DNA of 64,000 bases from Magnetococcales bacterium (GTDB lineage: Bacteria > Pseudomonadota > Magnetococcia > Magnetococcales > JADFXB01). Position 1 is the first letter of the stretch. Each line of letters starts with the position of its first letter. Under the pieces are notes generated by a model. That model did not search any database and was not told where the DNA came from. It saw nothing but the letters and a program-made list of their open reading frames with translations. Positions 28,119 through 37,213 of this stretch are shown here, one piece after another. The stretch is taken from assembly GCA_015233935.1 (NCBI GenBank), contig JADFXB010000007.1, positions 1 through 64,000 of the forward strand. Reading direction: 5' to 3'. The translations under genes were made by a program, and so were the position numbers.

Positions 28119-30446
28119 ATGAAACTGTCTGATGTTAATATGCGTCCTAAGCTAGTAAGTTTGTTTTTAATTGTAGGACTCGTTCCCATGATCTTCGTCG
28201 GTTGGTATTCTGAAAAATCTGCTGACGCTGCACTGATGAAAACTGCCTTCGGCCAACTGGAAGCCGTTCGCTCCATCAAAAAAACCCAAATTGAAAAATT
28301 CTTTGCCGAACGCCATGGCGATATCGCCGTCCTGGCCAAAAATGCCGATGCCATCACCAGCCTGGAAGAAATGGAAAACGCCTACGAAACAGAAGGCGGT
28401 AAAGTGAACGGCCCCGTATGGAATAAGTGGGCCAAAGAATCCACCGTCTGGCTCAACCATTTTGTCAAAGAATACGGCTACTATGATCTTTTTCTCATCG
28501 CCGAAGACGGTGATGTGGTCTATAGCTACGCCAAAGAACCCGACCTGGGGCAAAACCTGATCAACGGCGAACTGAAAAACAGCAGCCTGGGGAAAGCCTA
28601 CCACAAGGCCAAAAGCAGCAATTCCATCGCCATGGCTGACTTTGAACCCTATGCCCCTTCCAAAGGGGAACCCGCCGCCTTCCTCGCCGCACCCGTTATG
28701 AAAAATGATAAACGGTTGGGCGTCATCGCCCTGCAAATTTCTCTGGAAGCCATCAATGCCATCATGCAAGAACGTAGCGGCATGGGACAAACCGGCGAAA
28801 CCTACCTGGTAGGAAGCGACCGGCGCATGCGCTCCGACTCCTACCTGGATAAAGTCGGCCACACCGTGAAAGCCTCCTTCGCCGGCAGCGTGGAAAAAAA
28901 TGGCGTGGATACCCAAGGCTCGCGGGAAGCCCTGGCAGGAAAAACCGACAGCCGTATTATCATCGACTACAACGGTAACCCGGTTCTCTCCTCCTATGCC
29001 CCCTTGAAAATGGGCGATACCACCTGGGCCATTCTGGCAGAGATCGACCTGGCGGAAGTGGATGATCCCGTCGAAGCCCTGATACGCTCCATCGCCATCA
29101 CCGCCGCCGTGATTGCCCTGCTGGTAGCCATCATGGCTTACCTGATTGCCATCAGTATCTCCAAACCCCTCTCCTATTGCGTCCAGGTCCTGGGCCGTAT
29201 GGCCATGGGGGATGTGCAACAAGAAGTTGTGGTCAATCGCAAGGATGAAATCGGCCAGCTTCTTGACAGTGTAAAGTCCCTCATGACGGTAGAAAAAGAA
29301 GTGGCCACCCACATGGGCAGCCTGGCCACCGGCAATCTGCAAATTCATGTCCAGGAACGCTCCAAAGACGATACCCTGCTTTTGGCTATGAAATCCCTGA
29401 TGACCGCTGAAATCCAGGTGGCGGAAAATATGAAAAAATTGGCCGAAGGCGACCTGTGCATCCAGGTGCAACCCCGGTCAGAGGGAGACATCCTCCTCCA
29501 CGCCATGAAAAATATGGTGGAAAAATTGAACAAAGTGGTGGCGGATATCCAGGAGAGCACCGATAACGTGGCCGCCGGTAGTACCGAAATCAGCACCGCC
29601 GCCGAAACCCTCTCCCACGGAGCCTCCGAACAGGCCGCTTCGGTGGAAGAATCCTCGGCCTCCATGGAAGAAATGTCCTCCAGCATTTCCCAAAATTCCG
29701 ATAACTCCCTGCAAACCGAAAAAATTGCCCTGCGCGCCGCTGCCGACGCCAAGGAATCAGGACAAGCCGTGGTGGAAACCGTGGATGCCATGAAGCTCAT
29801 CGCAGAGAAAATCAGCATCATTGGTGAAATCGCCCGCCAAACCGACCTGTTGGCCCTGAATGCTGCCATCGAAGCCGCCCGCGCTGGCGAACAAGGCCAA
29901 GGCTTTGCCGTGGTCGCCTCGGAAGTGCGCAAACTGGCAGAACGCAGCGCAGCCGCCGCCACCGAAATCAACACCATGTCCAATAAAAGCAAGGCGGTGG
30001 CCGAACGTGCCGGTGAACTGTTGAAAAAATTGGTGCCGGATATCCAAAAAACCGCCGAACTGGTACAGGAAATTTCCGCCTCCAGCAAAGAGCAAAACAG
30101 TGGAGCCAACCAGGTCAACCTGGCTCTGCAACAATTGGATCAAGTGATTCAACAAAACGCCAGTGCCGCCGAAGAACTGGCCGCCAATTCCGAAGAACTC
30201 TCCGCCCAATCCCGCAACCTGCAATCTGCCATCGGCTTTTTTAAAATTGACGGTGGCGATAACCGCCAAAATCGCCGTGCCAGCAACCTGCGAACTTCCA
30301 ATAAACCATCGTCCGGTAAACGTCCCACCCCCAAGGTCGCTACCCCGGTTACCAAACCTACCAGAAAAGATCAGCAGCACCTGTTGATGGACATGAGCGA
30401 CTTTGCAAAGCCAACCACCTCCGACGATGGGTTTGAACAGTTCTGA
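28119..30446 (+). CDS. Methyl-accepting chemotaxis protein with Cache-type sensor and tandem HAMP-like repeats
   Basis: MCP hairpin core [41 protein letters not shown]; repeated GD/GN-x-x HAMP AS2-like segments. Confidence 0.95.
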   Translation: MKLSDVNMRPKLVSLFLIVGLVPMIFVGWYSEKSADAALMKTAFGQLEAVRSIKKTQIEKFFAERHGDIAVLAKNADAITSLEEMENAYETEGGKVNGPVWNKWAKESTVWLNHFVKEYGYYDLFLIAEDGDVVYSYAKEPDLGQNLINGELKNSSLGKAYHKAKSSNSIAMADFEPYAPSKGEPAAFLAAPVMKNDKRLGVIALQISLEAINAIMQERSGMGQTGETYLVGSDRRMRSDSYLDKVGHTVKASFAGSVEKNGVDTQGSREALAGKTDSRIIIDYNGNPVLSSYAPLKMGDTTWAILAEIDLAEVDDPVEALIRSIAITAAVIALLVAIMAYLIAISISKPLSYCVQVLGRMAMGDVQQEVVVNRKDEIGQLLDSVKSLMTVEKEVATHMGSLATGNLQIHVQERSKDDTLLLAMKSLMTAEIQVAENMKKLAEGDLCIQVQPRSEGDILLHAMKNMVEKLNKVVADIQESTDNVAAGSTEISTAAETLSHGASEQAASVEESSASMEEMSSSISQNSDNSLQTEKIALRAAADAKESGQAVVETVDAMKLIAEKISIIGEIARQTDLLALNAAIEAARAGEQGQGFAVVASEVRKLAERSAAAATEINTMSNKSKAVAERAGELLKKLVPDIQKTAELVQEISASSKEQNSGANQVNLALQQLDQVIQQNASAAEELAANSEELSAQSRNLQSAIGFFKIDGGDNRQNRRASNLRTSNKPSSGKRPTPKVATPVTKPTRKDQQHLLMDMSDFAKPTTSDDGFEQF

Positions 30447-30489
30447 TAAAACTTGATAGCAAAGCGCGACAGAGGTTGAAATACGGTTT

Positions 30490-32763
30490 ATGAACAACAT
30501 GAAACTTGGTAGTAAGTTGGCACTGGGTTTTGGCGTGGTGCTGCTGCTCACGATCCTGGTGGCCTGGGCAGGTTGGAACGGTGTGAATAGTATGTCCAAC
30601 AGAGCAGACAATTTTGTTGCCATGGTAGCCATCGAAGACCAAATAAACACTGCAAAAATTCAGCGGCGCAATTTCGCTGTCAGCGGTGAAGAGTCAGCCG
30701 CAAAAAGTGTCCACCTTGCCCTTAACAAGGCTATGGAACTGGCGGCAGAAGCACGGGATCACCGGTTTCGCGCCCAGTTAAATAAAACTCAAATGAATGA
30801 ATTGATCCAGGCGGTCAAAGATTATGCCAGCGGATTCCAAACCATCGTCGAACTGGGCCATAACCGGCAACAATTGCTGACGGTCATGCGCAGTGCCGCC
30901 TACGAAGCCATTGCCACCGGCGAAACCCTGGCAATCAACCAGGAAGAGTTGATCAACCAGGCATTGGACAGTCAAAGCGACAAAGCGGACAGTGGAGATT
31001 CCATTGCTGGCAACACCCTGCAAACCCGCATCAAGGATGCCCTACTCAAAAAAGATGTGGCAGAAACCTTGATCCTTAAATTTGCTGAAATCCGCAAAAA
31101 TGAAAAAGAGGTCATGTTAACTTATGGCAAAGAAGAAAAATATGTAAAGCTGGTGGAAGAAAGTCTGGCCCTGATCCAGAAAAAAGGCGGAGAATTGCAA
31201 TCATCCCTGAAGATTGAGAAAAACAAAAAGGCTCTCAAAAATTTCCTGGATGATGTAACCCGGTATGAAAAGCAGTTCCAACTCTATGTCAAAGCCTTGC
31301 GCGGGGAAAATGCCGCCGCCCAGCAACTGGTGGCCGTTGGCGAAAAAATGGACGCCATCATCGACGGGGTGTTGGCGGATCAACAGCAAAAAATGGCCAA
31401 TGAAATGCTCGCCGCCGAGAAAGAAATGGCAGGAGGATTAATCCTGGCCCTTTTGCTGGGAATCATCATTGCCACCCTCATCACCCGCGCCATCGTCGGC
31501 GCACTCAACCAGGGGGTGACGGTTGCGAAAAAACTTGCGGTTGGCGACATCAACCAGGAGATCACCATCAAAGGGCAGGATGAAATTGCCCAACTGATGA
31601 CTGCCCTGCGGGACCTGGTCTCTGCCGAATTACAGGTCACCTCCACCGTGGAAAAACTCGCCCTCGGCAATATCAATATGGAGTTAAAACCCCGTTCGGA
31701 TAAAGATGTCTTGATCCGTTCCCTGGCTGCCCTGGCAGAAGCGGAAAAGAAGGTGGTCCACAACATGACCCAGCTGGCCGCCGGCGACCTGCGTTTGACG
31801 ATCCAAGAACGTTCACCAGAGGATACCCTGCTGTTGGCCATGAAAGAGATGGTGAATAAATTGACCCAGGTGGTGGAAGAGATTCAGGAAAGTGCCGGAC
31901 ATGTGGCCACCGGTAGCGTGGAAATCAGCTCCGCCGCCGAAGCCCTCTCCCAAGGCTCCTCCGAACAGGCCGCTTCGGTGGAAGAATCCTCCGCATCCAT
32001 GGAAGAGATGGCCTCCTCCATCTCCCAAAATACCGATAACGCCCGCCAAACAGAAAAAATCGCCCAACGGGCCGCTGCCGACGCCAAAGAGTCTGGCCAG
32101 GCCGTGATGGAAACCGTGGCAGCCATGAAACTCATTGCCGAGAAAATCAGCATCATTGGGGAAATCGCCCGGCAAACCGATCTTCTTGCCCTCAATGCCG
32201 CCATTGAAGCCGCCAGAGCAGGCGAACAAGGACAAGGATTTGCCGTGGTGGCCTCCGAAGTACGCAAATTGGCGGAACGCAGTGCTGCCGCTGCCACCGA
32301 AATCAATAGTGTCTCCACCAAAAGCACCATGGTGGCGGAAAAAGCAGGCGAACTTCTGGCCAAGCTGGTGCCCGATATCCAAAAAACCGCCGAACTGGTG
32401 CAAGAAATTGCCGCCTCCAGCAAGGAGCAGGATGTGGGGGCCAACCAGGTCAACGTTGCCCTGCAACAACTGGATCAAGTCATTCAACAAAATGCCAGTG
32501 CCGCTGAAGAGATGGCCGCCAACTCGGAAGAACTTTCCGCCCAGTCACAAAATTTGCAAGGTGCCATCGCTTATTTCAAGGTGGAAGAAAGTAAGAGTTT
32601 TCAGTCGATTCGACCGTCTCGCCCCACCGCCTCCCGCAACAAACCTGGCAAACCTGCTCCCCCCCAGAAGATGGCGGTCAAGGAAAAACCAACGGCACTC
32701 ATTCTCTCCCACAAAGAAAAGGATCATCGCCATGCCGATGATGGTGAGTTTGAGCATTTTTAA
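30490..32763 (+). CDS. Methyl-accepting chemotaxis protein (second copy, different sensor domain)
   Basis: Same signalling core as previous MCP; N-terminal TM and helical sensor domain; HAMP repeats. Confidence 0.95.
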   Translation: MNNMKLGSKLALGFGVVLLLTILVAWAGWNGVNSMSNRADNFVAMVAIEDQINTAKIQRRNFAVSGEESAAKSVHLALNKAMELAAEARDHRFRAQLNKTQMNELIQAVKDYASGFQTIVELGHNRQQLLTVMRSAAYEAIATGETLAINQEELINQALDSQSDKADSGDSIAGNTLQTRIKDALLKKDVAETLILKFAEIRKNEKEVMLTYGKEEKYVKLVEESLALIQKKGGELQSSLKIEKNKKALKNFLDDVTRYEKQFQLYVKALRGENAAAQQLVAVGEKMDAIIDGVLADQQQKMANEMLAAEKEMAGGLILALLLGIIIATLITRAIVGALNQGVTVAKKLAVGDINQEITIKGQDEIAQLMTALRDLVSAELQVTSTVEKLALGNINMELKPRSDKDVLIRSLAALAEAEKKVVHNMTQLAAGDLRLTIQERSPEDTLLLAMKEMVNKLTQVVEEIQESAGHVATGSVEISSAAEALSQGSSEQAASVEESSASMEEMASSISQNTDNARQTEKIAQRAAADAKESGQAVMETVAAMKLIAEKISIIGEIARQTDLLALNAAIEAARAGEQGQGFAVVASEVRKLAERSAAAATEINSVSTKSTMVAEKAGELLAKLVPDIQKTAELVQEIAASSKEQDVGANQVNVALQQLDQVIQQNASAAEEMAANSEELSAQSQNLQGAIAYFKVEESKSFQSIRPSRPTASRNKPGKPAPPQKMAVKEKPTALILSHKEKDHRHADDGEFEHF

Positions 32764-32787
32764 CCAGAGGCGAACAACCACACAGCA

Positions 32788-33318
32788 GTGAGGATGGCCA
32801 TGGCTATTGATAAACGTAAAGCCGAACGAATATTGACCTTCACCCTGGATCGGGAACTCTATGCCGTAAACATTGCGGCAGTCCGGGAAATTTTGGATAT
32901 GACCGATATCACCCGCATTCCTCAAGCCATGGAATTCATGCGGGGGGTGGTCAACCTGCGGGGTAACGCTGTTCCAGTGATGGATCTGCGGCAACGCTTC
33001 GCCCTGCCCGCCACCGAAGCGACCGTCAATACCCGCATCATCATCATGGAACATCGGGATGACAAAGAAATCACCCTGATGGGTGCCCTGGCCGATTCGG
33101 TCAAAGAGGTGTTGGAGCTGGATCCCAGCCAGATCGATCCCCCTCCCCGCATGGGATCACGGGTCAACTCCGAATATATCCGTGGCATCGGCAAACATGA
33201 AAACCAATTCATCATACTCCTGGATGCCCATAAGGTGTTTTCCTTCGAGGAAGTGGCTGCCGCCAATGCCCTGGTCAACACAGCGGGAGAAATGAAACAT
33301 GCACAAGGAGCCGTGTGA
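32788..33318 (+). CDS. cheW: CheW chemotaxis coupling protein
   Basis: ILTFTLDRELYAVNIAAVREILDMTDITRIPQAMEFMRGVVNLRGNAVPVMDLRQRF. Confidence 0.95.
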   Translation: MRMAMAIDKRKAERILTFTLDRELYAVNIAAVREILDMTDITRIPQAMEFMRGVVNLRGNAVPVMDLRQRFALPATEATVNTRIIIMEHRDDKEITLMGALADSVKEVLELDPSQIDPPPRMGSRVNSEYIRGIGKHENQFIILLDAHKVFSFEEVAAANALVNTAGEMKHAQGAV

Positions 33319-33620
33319 TGGAAATTCTTTTGCCAGCCGAAAGCACTCTTGAAACCATTGCCGAAATTCAAAACCTCCTGTTGCAAGGATTGCAGCGTAA
33401 AGAAGAGGTAACCATCAGTTTTCGCCAGGTGGAACGGGCGGATCTCTCCCTCTTTCAACTCTTGCTGGTGGCGGAAAAATCCTATAAATCGGCAGGAGCA
33501 AGATTCAATCTGCTGCCCGATCTCCCTGCCTCTCTGGCTTTCAAGGCATCGGTCACTCAATGGTCTTGCCTGATTCCCGGTGGAACCACCGGAAAACAAA
33601 CCGCCCCGCAAGGTAGCTGA
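33318..33620 (+). CDS. STAS-domain protein within che cluster
   Basis: TGATG overlap with cheW; MEILLPAESTLETIAEIQNLLLQGLQRKEEVTISFRQVERADLSLFQLLLVAEKSYKSAGARFNLL. Confidence 0.75.
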   Translation: MEILLPAESTLETIAEIQNLLLQGLQRKEEVTISFRQVERADLSLFQLLLVAEKSYKSAGARFNLLPDLPASLAFKASVTQWSCLIPGGTTGKQTAPQGS

Positions 33621-33635
33621 TTAGGAGTCGATCCC

Positions 33636-35666
33636 ATGGAAATGGATATGGTGGCCCTCTTCCGGCCCGAAGCCGCCGAACTGCTGGAAAATCTGGAAGC
33701 CGCCTTGCTCAAGCTGGAAGAGGATCCCACCAACAACGATGGCATCGGACGGGTTTTTCGGGTTATTCATACCCTGAAGGGTTCCGCCGGCATGGCCGGT
33801 TTTCTGGAAATGGTCCGCTTTACCCACGATGTGGAAACCATTTTCGATCGGGTACGCAAGGGAACCCTCGCCCTCTCCCAGGAATTACTCACCCTCTCCC
33901 TGCAAACCAAGGATCACCTGCAAACCCTGCTAAACAGTGATCCTGCTGGTACACCCCAAACCATGGAGCAATCGGACCAACTTTTGGAAAAGTTGCGTCA
34001 GGTGGCCGGAGGCAACGTTCCAAACGATGCACCTAAGCCCAAAGCCCCCAGGGAAGGAGCCGCCATGGTCACCTGGTGGATCCGCTACCACCCCGCCACC
34101 ACCTCCATGATGAACAATCCCTTGGGGTTGCTGGGTGAATTGAACGATATGGGTAAGCTGGTCTACATCTACCGGCACGGACCTCTCCCCGCCCTGGAAG
34201 AGCACCAACCCGATACGGTCTTTAGCTGGTGGGACCTGCTGCTCAATACCGATACCGCCTTGGAAGAGATTCAACAGGTGTTCATCTTCAACGATCCCGA
34301 AGATCACCTGCTCATCCATCCCATTGGCAAAGGGGCCATCCGTGCCTCGGATATGCAAGAGTTTTTCACCTGCCTGAAAAATCAGGGGGCTAGCGAAGCA
34401 GAATCCGCCATACTGGAAGCCCTGCACGCCATCAATCGCCACCACGAACAACAACGGGCCAAAAGAAAACCTTCCGCCAGCAGCCAACCTGCAACCCCAC
34501 CACCAGGAGAAGGAGACTCTTCCAGCGTTCGCGTGGACGCCGCCCGCCTGGATACCCTGGTGGACATGATGGGAGAATTGGTGATCCTGCAATCCCGCAT
34601 GACCATGGCCGCCAATCAGATCGGTCACAGCATGCTCTCCCAAATTGCGGAAGATTTTGAACGCATGACCGCCGTCATGCGCGGCAACGCCCTTGCCCTG
34701 CGCATGACCCCCATTGGCACCTCCTTCGGAACCCTGCGCCGTCTGGTGCGGGATCTCACCTTGAGCCTGGGCAAGGAGGTCACCCTGGAGACCGAAGGGG
34801 AAGAGACCAAACTGGACAAAACCGTCCTGGATCGTCTCAAAGATCCCCTCATGCATATTTTACGTAACGCCATGGACCATGGTATCGAATCCCCCAGCGA
34901 CCGGGTGGCCGCAGGTAAACCCGCCCATGGTACCATCAAACTGTCCGCCGCCACCGCCAGCGGCGAGGTTTTCGTCAGCATTCGGGATGACGGACGGGGC
35001 ATCCATCCCGCCCGCATTCGCCAGAAAGCCCTGGAAAAAGGGTTGATCGCTACCGATACCGAACTGGATGACAAAGCCCTCTTCAACCTGCTCTTTGAAC
35101 CAGGCTTTTCCACCGCCGAGAAGGTTACCGATGTCTCAGGCCGTGGCGTGGGGATGGATGTGGTGAAAAAACGCATCGATGATTTGCGGGGATCCGTGGA
35201 AATTCAAAGCCAGGTGGGACAGGGAACCACCATGACCATCCGCCTGCCTCTCACCCTGGCCATTATCGATGGCATGATGGTGCGCATTGGTGAGGAAACC
35301 TTTATCATACCCCTCAATACCGTCAAAGCCTGCCAGGAGCGGCAAATTACTGGCCATGAACTGGATATCGACAGCATGGAACGCATGGGTCACCTGATAC
35401 CTTGCATCAGTCTACGTAAAATGTTGCATGTTCCTGGTGAAATGCCCGACTATGAGCGGGTGATCGTCGTGGAGCTGGATGGCATGACCGTGGGACTCGC
35501 CGTGGACAGTGTTATCGGACGCCAACAGGCCGTCATCAAACGTCTGGGCAAAGCCTATAAAAACAGCACCTGGATCTCTGGAACTTCCATCAACGGCGAT
35601 GGCAGTATCTCTTTGATCCTGGATGTCCTGCAACTTGTACGACATGCCGCCAACCGGCATAGCTAG
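33636..35666 (+). CDS. cheA: Chemotaxis histidine kinase CheA
   Basis: Hpt RVIHTLKGSAGMAG; HATPase LMHILRNAMDHGIES, DDGRGIHPARI, DVSGRGVGMDVVKK; CheW-like C-terminus. Confidence 0.97.
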   Translation: MEMDMVALFRPEAAELLENLEAALLKLEEDPTNNDGIGRVFRVIHTLKGSAGMAGFLEMVRFTHDVETIFDRVRKGTLALSQELLTLSLQTKDHLQTLLNSDPAGTPQTMEQSDQLLEKLRQVAGGNVPNDAPKPKAPREGAAMVTWWIRYHPATTSMMNNPLGLLGELNDMGKLVYIYRHGPLPALEEHQPDTVFSWWDLLLNTDTALEEIQQVFIFNDPEDHLLIHPIGKGAIRASDMQEFFTCLKNQGASEAESAILEALHAINRHHEQQRAKRKPSASSQPATPPPGEGDSSSVRVDAARLDTLVDMMGELVILQSRMTMAANQIGHSMLSQIAEDFERMTAVMRGNALALRMTPIGTSFGTLRRLVRDLTLSLGKEVTLETEGEETKLDKTVLDRLKDPLMHILRNAMDHGIESPSDRVAAGKPAHGTIKLSAATASGEVFVSIRDDGRGIHPARIRQKALEKGLIATDTELDDKALFNLLFEPGFSTAEKVTDVSGRGVGMDVVKKRIDDLRGSVEIQSQVGQGTTMTIRLPLTLAIIDGMMVRIGEETFIIPLNTVKACQERQITGHELDIDSMERMGHLIPCISLRKMLHVPGEMPDYERVIVVELDGMTVGLAVDSVIGRQQAVIKRLGKAYKNSTWISGTSINGDGSISLILDVLQLVRHAANRHS

Positions 35667-35699
35667 CCTTTTCTTATTTTATGTTACGGAGCCGTAATC

Positions 35700-36065
35700 A
35701 TGGATGTTAAAATTCTTGCTGTGGATGACTCCCTCACCATACGTCAATCGGTCAAGTTTACCTTGGAAAAACAGGGCTACCAGGTGGAAATCGCCAGTAG
35801 CGGCGAAGAAGCCCTGCAATGCCTGAGTCGTGGCAAATTCAATTTGATCATTACCGATCTTCATATGGACGGCATGGATGGGCTTGAACTGGTAACAAAA
35901 GTTCGGGCACTCCCAGCCTATAAATTCACCCCTATTCTCATGCTTACCACCGAATCCAGTCAGGAAATCATTGCCCAGGGCAAAAAGGCGGGTGCCAACG
36001 GTTGGCTGGTCAAACCGTTCAAACCAGAACAAATGGCCGCCGTGGTGGAAAAAGTTCTGCGTTAA
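35700..36065 (+). CDS. cheY: CheY-like response regulator
   Basis: MDVKILAVDDSLTIRQSVKFTLEKQGYQ...LIITDLHMDGMDGLELV...LTTESSQE...GWLVKPF. Confidence 0.93.
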   Translation: MDVKILAVDDSLTIRQSVKFTLEKQGYQVEIASSGEEALQCLSRGKFNLIITDLHMDGMDGLELVTKVRALPAYKFTPILMLTTESSQEIIAQGKKAGANGWLVKPFKPEQMAAVVEKVLR

Positions 36066-36320
36066 CAAGAGTAAAAAAAACGATCCATCCTTCCATCCTC
36101 CCTTAAGATGGAACCAGTATTTTGTTGAGGGCGCGGGAAAGTGTACATTTCTATCCCGTGAGGAAAAATTACCACCCCCCCAATACTTGACACTGGAGCA
36201 ATCTGGCTCTAACTTATGGGGTCACAAATGGACACAGCAGGCGACAAGGATGAACTTTCTTGACCGCCAATTTCCACCTTCGATTCATCATCAACGGCTG
36301 GTCAGGGGGCCAAAACGCGC

Positions 36321-36650
36321 ATGAGCGAGAATACCATTGAAGTCAGTGATGACACCTTTGAAGCAAAAGTTCTCCAAGCCACCACGCCGGTATTGGTGGA
36401 TTTCTGGGCCGAATGGTGCGCCCCCTGTCGGCAGGTGGCTCCTTTTCTGGACCAACTGGCCGTGGAATACAAAGGCAAGCTGGTGGTGGCCAAAATCAAT
36501 ATTGACAACAACCCCAGCACCCCTGGTCGCTTCGGCATCCGTGGCATTCCCACCATGATCATTTTCAAAAATGGCAAAGTGGGAGCCACCAAAATCGGTG
36601 CCCTGCCCAAGACCAAACTCTACGACTGGGTGAACGAAAACCTGGCCTGA
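36321..36650 (+). CDS. trxA: Thioredoxin with WCAPCR active site
   Basis: VLVDFWAEWCAPCRQVAPFLDQLA...FGIRGIPTMIIFKNGK. Confidence 0.93.
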   Translation: MSENTIEVSDDTFEAKVLQATTPVLVDFWAEWCAPCRQVAPFLDQLAVEYKGKLVVAKINIDNNPSTPGRFGIRGIPTMIIFKNGKVGATKIGALPKTKLYDWVNENLA

Positions 36651-36661
36651 TTCTTTCCACT

Positions 36662-36699
36662 CCAGACCGGCTCATGATTTTTTTGCATGGCCGGTCTGG
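36662..36699. terminator. Probable terminator/long-loop hairpin after trxA
   Basis: 10-bp perfect stem ccagaccggc ... gccggtctgg with a T7-containing loop. Confidence 0.5.
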
Positions 36700-36929
36700 T
36701 GGATCTCCCCCTTCTTTCCCTCGTTACTTCCCTTTTGCCCCTTGTTTTCTTCTTGAAATTGTTGATGGATTAATTTACGCTTCTTGAAGCTTGCTGCAGG
36801 ATAGCGTATGTACTTGTGAGCAATGGTGGGGTCTTTTTAGGTTTGGGTTGTGTGCGGCAACCAGAAACATTTACCCACTTTCAACAGTCCAAGCAGTCAA
36901 CAACCTTGTCAGCACTCTGGAAAAAGATC

Positions 36930-37196
36930 ATGGGTAGCTCTGCAAAACATTTTCTGGCTGGTATGCGCAGTGCCTTCCCCCTCTTTCCCAAAGAGGATGA
37001 TTTCCCCGTGTTCCAATTGCCGGAACGCGTGAGAAATTCACCCGCTCTCGCCCTGAAAGAAAAAATGCTGGCCAACATTCTTAGCCGCCGCACCGTGGAA
37101 GACGCATTTCTTGAAGACAAAAAGGCCATGTTGAATGACCGCCTGCGCATGGCCCAAGACCACCAGCGCGCCCTGGGCCAAATGAAAATCAAATAA
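36930..37196 (+). CDS. Small hypothetical protein preceding the formate dehydrogenase-like gene
   Basis: MGSSAKHFLAGMRSAFPLFPKEDDFPVFQLPERVRNSPALALKEKMLANILSRRTVEDAFLEDKKAMLNDRLRMAQDHQRALGQMKIK; ends 18 bp before the next ORF (track ORF begins 36816). Confidence 0.5.
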   Translation: MGSSAKHFLAGMRSAFPLFPKEDDFPVFQLPERVRNSPALALKEKMLANILSRRTVEDAFLEDKKAMLNDRLRMAQDHQRALGQMKIK

Positions 37197-37213
37197 GAGT
37201 CTCCCCATGACCA

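Noticed and set aside
36100-36320. Gap before trxA containing gtgtacatttctatcccgtgagg, suspected IS remnant
   Set aside because: Too short and no inverted repeats or transposase fragment that I could verify; needs a BLASTN search
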